Part shown: one piece after another, positions 45,447 to 47,750 of the stretch
Layout of the letters: each line of letters begins with the position of its first letter
Numbering within the stretch: position 1 is the first letter of the stretch
Assembly: GCF_006483445.1 (NCBI RefSeq)
Contig: NZ_PPPT01000114.1
Coordinates: 1 to 47,750, forward strand
DNA from: Bradyrhizobium guangdongense
Lineage (GTDB): Bacteria > Pseudomonadota > Alphaproteobacteria > Rhizobiales > Xanthobacteraceae
Length of the DNA: 47,750 nucleotides
Reading direction: 5' to 3'
Program-made: the position numbers and the translations under genes
The notes under the pieces: generated by a model
Database searches by the model: none
What the model was told of the DNA's origin: nothing
The model's input: the letters and a program-made list of their open reading frames with translations, nothing else

Positions 45447-46640
45447 TTAAACAATCTCCCGCGCCCGCAGCTCCGCAATCGCAGCCGCATCCAGCCCGAT
45501 CTCACCCAGCACCGCATCCGTGTCCGCGCCCGCCTCCGGCGCCATGCGGTCGAGCTTGCCGCCGCCATGGGCGAGCTTGAAGCCGCTGCCGGCGAAGCGC
45601 AGGCGGCCATAGGGTGTGTCGATCTCCTGGATGGCGCCGCGCGCCTTGATCTGGGGATGGTCGATGACCTCCTCGACCTTCCAGATGCCGGCGCAGGGCG
45701 CGCCGGCGTCTTCCAGAATCGTCTCCCATTCGCGCGATGACCTTGCCGAAAGCGCCTCCTCGATGATGGCGCGCAGCGCCGGCTCGTTCTCATTGCGGGA
45801 AAACCAGTCGGCAAAGCGCGGATCCGCAAACGTGTCCTCGCGCCCGAGCGCGCTCATCAGCGCGCGATACTGCTTTTCGTTGTTGACCGCGAGCAGGATG
45901 TAGCCGTCGCCGGCCTTGAAGAGATTTGCCGTGGTCTTGCGGCTGACGGCCTGGTTGCCCGAGAGCTGCTGGTGATGACCGGCGACCGACCAGTCCGCGA
46001 TCTGGCCGGACAGGAACGCCAGCGTTGCTTCCAGCATGGAGACATCCACGAGCTGGCCCTTAGCCGTTCGGTCGCGCTGGTAGAGCGCGCTGGACACTGC
46101 GAACGCAGCGGTCGCGCCTGACAGCACGTCGCACACCGCAAAGCCCGCGCGCGTCGGTCCGGTCTCGGGATGGCCGGTGATCGCCATGATGCCCGACAAC
46201 GCCTGCATCTTGCCGTCATAGCCGGGCCGCAGGCGATCGGGTCCGGTCTGGCCGAAGCCGGAGACGGCGCAATAGATCAGCTTTGGATTGATCGCAGACA
46301 ACGCCTCATAGCCGATGCCAAGCTTGTCCATGACGCCGGGTCGAAAATTCTCCATCACGACGTCCACCTTCGCGACGAGCTTTTTCACGATCGCGATTGC
46401 GTCAGGCTTTTGCAGGTCGAGCGTCAGGCTGCGCTTGTTGCCGTTGACGGCCTGGAAGGCCGGCGCAAGGTTGCGCTCGGCCCATTCGCGCGACAGCGGC
46501 GTGCGGCGCATGTCCTCGCCCTCGCGCCGCTCGACCTTGATCACGTCGGCACCTAGCAGCGCGAGCTGGTAGCTCGCATAGGGGCCGGCGAGCACCTGCG
46601 TGAAGTCCAGGATCTTCACGCCCTCGAACGGTCGGGTCAC
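45447..46640 (-). CDS. class III (CaiB/BaiF) CoA transferase
   Basis: A 397-residue enzyme that moves CoA between carboxylates through an aspartyl thioester. The start FEGVKILDFTQVLAGPYASY, LTLDLQKPDAI and VMENFRPGVMDKLGIGYEAL are family hallmarks, and Asp171 in AVCDVLSG is the likely catalytic residue. The acid and CoA donor cannot be told; formyl-CoA, carnitine and succinyl-CoA types share these motifs. It lies 24 nt downstream of the GrdB-like gene on the same strand, so they may work in one pathway. Confidence 0.93.
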   Translation of the reverse strand: MTRPFEGVKILDFTQVLAGPYASYQLALLGADVIKVERREGEDMRRTPLSREWAERNLAPAFQAVNGNKRSLTLDLQKPDAIAIVKKLVAKVDVVMENFRPGVMDKLGIGYEALSAINPKLIYCAVSGFGQTGPDRLRPGYDGKMQALSGIMAITGHPETGPTRAGFAVCDVLSGATAAFAVSSALYQRDRTAKGQLVDVSMLEATLAFLSGQIADWSVAGHHQQLSGNQAVSRKTTANLFKAGDGYILLAVNNEKQYRALMSALGREDTFADPRFADWFSRNENEPALRAIIEEALSARSSREWETILEDAGAPCAGIWKVEEVIDHPQIKARGAIQEIDTPYGRLRFAGSGFKLAHGGGKLDRMAPEAGADTDAVLGEIGLDAAAIAELRAREIV

Positions 46641-46664
46641 GCCGCGCCTCCCTGTTAGGTCCGG

Positions 46665-47594
46665 TCAGGCCGCGCGGTTGCCCCGCGCGATCTCCTTCTG
46701 CTTGTCGAACTCGGCGCGGCGGCGTGCCAGCTCTTCGGCCGAGAGCTGCGCGACGTTGTTGTAGTCGAGCTTCCAGGAGGCATCCTCGCTCCAGCGCAGC
46801 GGCGACTGCATCGTGGTTTGCGGGCCGCTCGCGCTCTCCAGCAGCTTCAACGCCAGCTCCAGCGTCTGCGCCTGGGAGGCGACGTCATGCGGCTTTCCGG
46901 CCGAATTGCCGAGCGGGAAATCGGAGAACAGGAAGCGCGGCACGGCCGCGTGCTCGACGATATCCTTGGCGCAGCCCATCACCACGGTCGGAATGCCGTT
47001 GGCCTCGAGATGCCGCGCGACCAGCGCGGTGGTCTGGTGGCACACCGGGCAGTTCGGCACGAGCACGGCGACGTCGACAGCATCAGTGAGGCAGCGCGCC
47101 AGGATCTCCGGCGCGTCGGTGTCGAGGGTGACGCGATGGCTGCGGTTGGTCGGCGCGCCGAAGAAGCGCGGAGCGACCTCGCCGATGCGCCCCGCGGCGG
47201 AGGCTTTCAAGAGTTGCGGCAGCGGAAACCAGGTGCCGTTGTCGGTCGCGGTGGTATGCTTGCGGTCGTAGCCGATGTGCGAGATGCGCAGATCGTGCGG
47301 CTTGGTCGTGTCGCCGTCATAGACCTGGTAGAATTTTGCGCTGCCATTATAAGCCGCGCCCGGCCCCTGGTCGCCCTTGGCCGGATCGTAAGGCGCCGCC
47401 GTGGTGATGATGGTCACCCGCGATTTCGCCAGCGGCTTGGTCAGCGGCTGGAACGGCGCCTCGGTGTAATGCGCCCAGCGATATGCCGTGGTGTAGCCGA
47501 TCGCCGCATAGTAATCGCGCGTCCGCTGCATATAGGGGATGGCGGCGTCGTAATCGGGCGCAAAGCCAAAATCGTCGTCGCGCGGGGCTGACAT
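46665..47594 (-). CDS. GrdB-like (glycine/sarcosine/betaine reductase selenoprotein B family) protein without Sec
   Basis: A 309-residue protein. DLRISHIGYDRKHTTATDNG and WFPLPQLLKASAAGRIGEVA recall the D-x-N-x-x-FPL region of the reductase B subunit, and VAVLVPNCPVCHQTTALVAR holds Cys182-Pro-Val-Cys185 where clostridial GrdB has a selenocysteine-containing motif. The chain is shorter than GrdB. An aerobic alphaproteobacterium is unlikely to run a Stickland-type glycine reductase, so a different thiol redox role is probable. AGGAG lies 9 nt before ATG 47594. It is likely in one transcript with the CoA transferase. Confidence 0.78.
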   Translation of the reverse strand: MSAPRDDDFGFAPDYDAAIPYMQRTRDYYAAIGYTTAYRWAHYTEAPFQPLTKPLAKSRVTIITTAAPYDPAKGDQGPGAAYNGSAKFYQVYDGDTTKPHDLRISHIGYDRKHTTATDNGTWFPLPQLLKASAAGRIGEVAPRFFGAPTNRSHRVTLDTDAPEILARCLTDAVDVAVLVPNCPVCHQTTALVARHLEANGIPTVVMGCAKDIVEHAAVPRFLFSDFPLGNSAGKPHDVASQAQTLELALKLLESASGPQTTMQSPLRWSEDASWKLDYNNVAQLSAEELARRRAEFDKQKEIARGNRAA

Positions 47595-47712
47595 GGAGCG
47601 CTTCTCCTGGTTCTTGTTGGCGACAGACTAGAGATAGTTTTAGCGTTGCTCAACGGGGAGGAGGCCGGCGCAGGTCTGAGTTGCAAGACTGCTCGCCGCG
47701 AGTCCGGTGCGC

Positions 47713-47750
47713 TCCCTCGCCCCGCTTGCGGGGAGAGGGTTGGGGTGAGG
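47713..47750. repeat. palindromic repeat, CCTCGCCCCGC family, cut by window end
   Basis: GCCCCGC-TT-GCGGGG-A with flanking CTC/GAG symmetry, continuing GGTTGGGGTGAGG to the last base. A shorter, one-base-different relative is at 18763. The stretch 47595-47712 shows no gene. Confidence 0.65.

Overview
The window looks like core chromosome from a Bradyrhizobium-like member of the Alphaproteobacteria (Rhizobiales/Nitrobacteraceae). The DNA is GC-rich, genes are densely packed on both strands, and alphaproteobacterial small families are present (DUF6894, DUF1236, DUF3096, DUF2007, TIGR02301). Gaps carry the short palindromic repeats typical of these genomes. The genus is inferred from protein and repeat character, not from a marker gene. 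I found no rRNA, tRNA, insertion sequence, prophage, CRISPR array or replication origin.

Layout. 1-9.8 kb: tail of a probable GT39 glycosyltransferase, a family-4-like uracil-DNA glycosylase, ETF:ubiquinone oxidoreductase, a secreted TPR protein with ispE, then ispB divergent from a DUF2007/methyltransferase pair, a 32-residue membrane peptide and an S49 peptidase. 9.9-18.8 kb: glyQS, two small envelope proteins, pyruvate phosphate dikinase with a histone-H1-like N-terminal tail, and a SleB-type cell wall hydrolase. 18.8-22.5 kb: nadABC operon on the minus strand with palindromic operators upstream of nadA. 22.7-26.1 kb: MFS transporter, AcuI-type reductase and two small proteins. 26.3-31.9 kb: three tandem methyl-accepting chemotaxis proteins. 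31.9-38.4 kb, minus strand: DUF2339 membrane protein, a NadQ-type NAD regulator, a tyrosine phosphatase, and a tightly overlapping ygfZ-tag-HD hydrolase operon. 38.5-42.6 kb: dihydroorotase-like enzyme, sulfurtransferase, then an ECF sigma factor followed by DUF4142 and cupredoxin genes. 42.6-47.75 kb: small conserved genes, a Nudix hydrolase, an SRAP protein, a class III CoA transferase and a GrdB-like protein.

How the genes connect. The NAD genes and their probable regulator lie 12 kb apart: CTCA-N3-TGAG palindromes precede nadA, and the NadQ-type protein has a degenerate Nudix fold plus winged helix. The ECF sigma gene and the DUF4142-cupredoxin pair each carry the same upstream element, CGGGAAC-N16-CATCCAA. 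This predicts a small autoregulated sigma regulon driving two periplasmic proteins, one with a type 1 copper site.

The most striking single observation is in nadB. A 21-bp perfect inverted repeat with a 5-nt spacer lies inside the conserved HGANRLASNSLLE block and has apparently rewritten it as [13 protein letters not shown] without changing length. This looks like a template-switch mutation. Other points are a candidate small RNA after the cupredoxin gene, a probable loss of the Fe-S ligands in the uracil-DNA glycosylase, and a Gln in place of the first metal His in the dihydroorotase.
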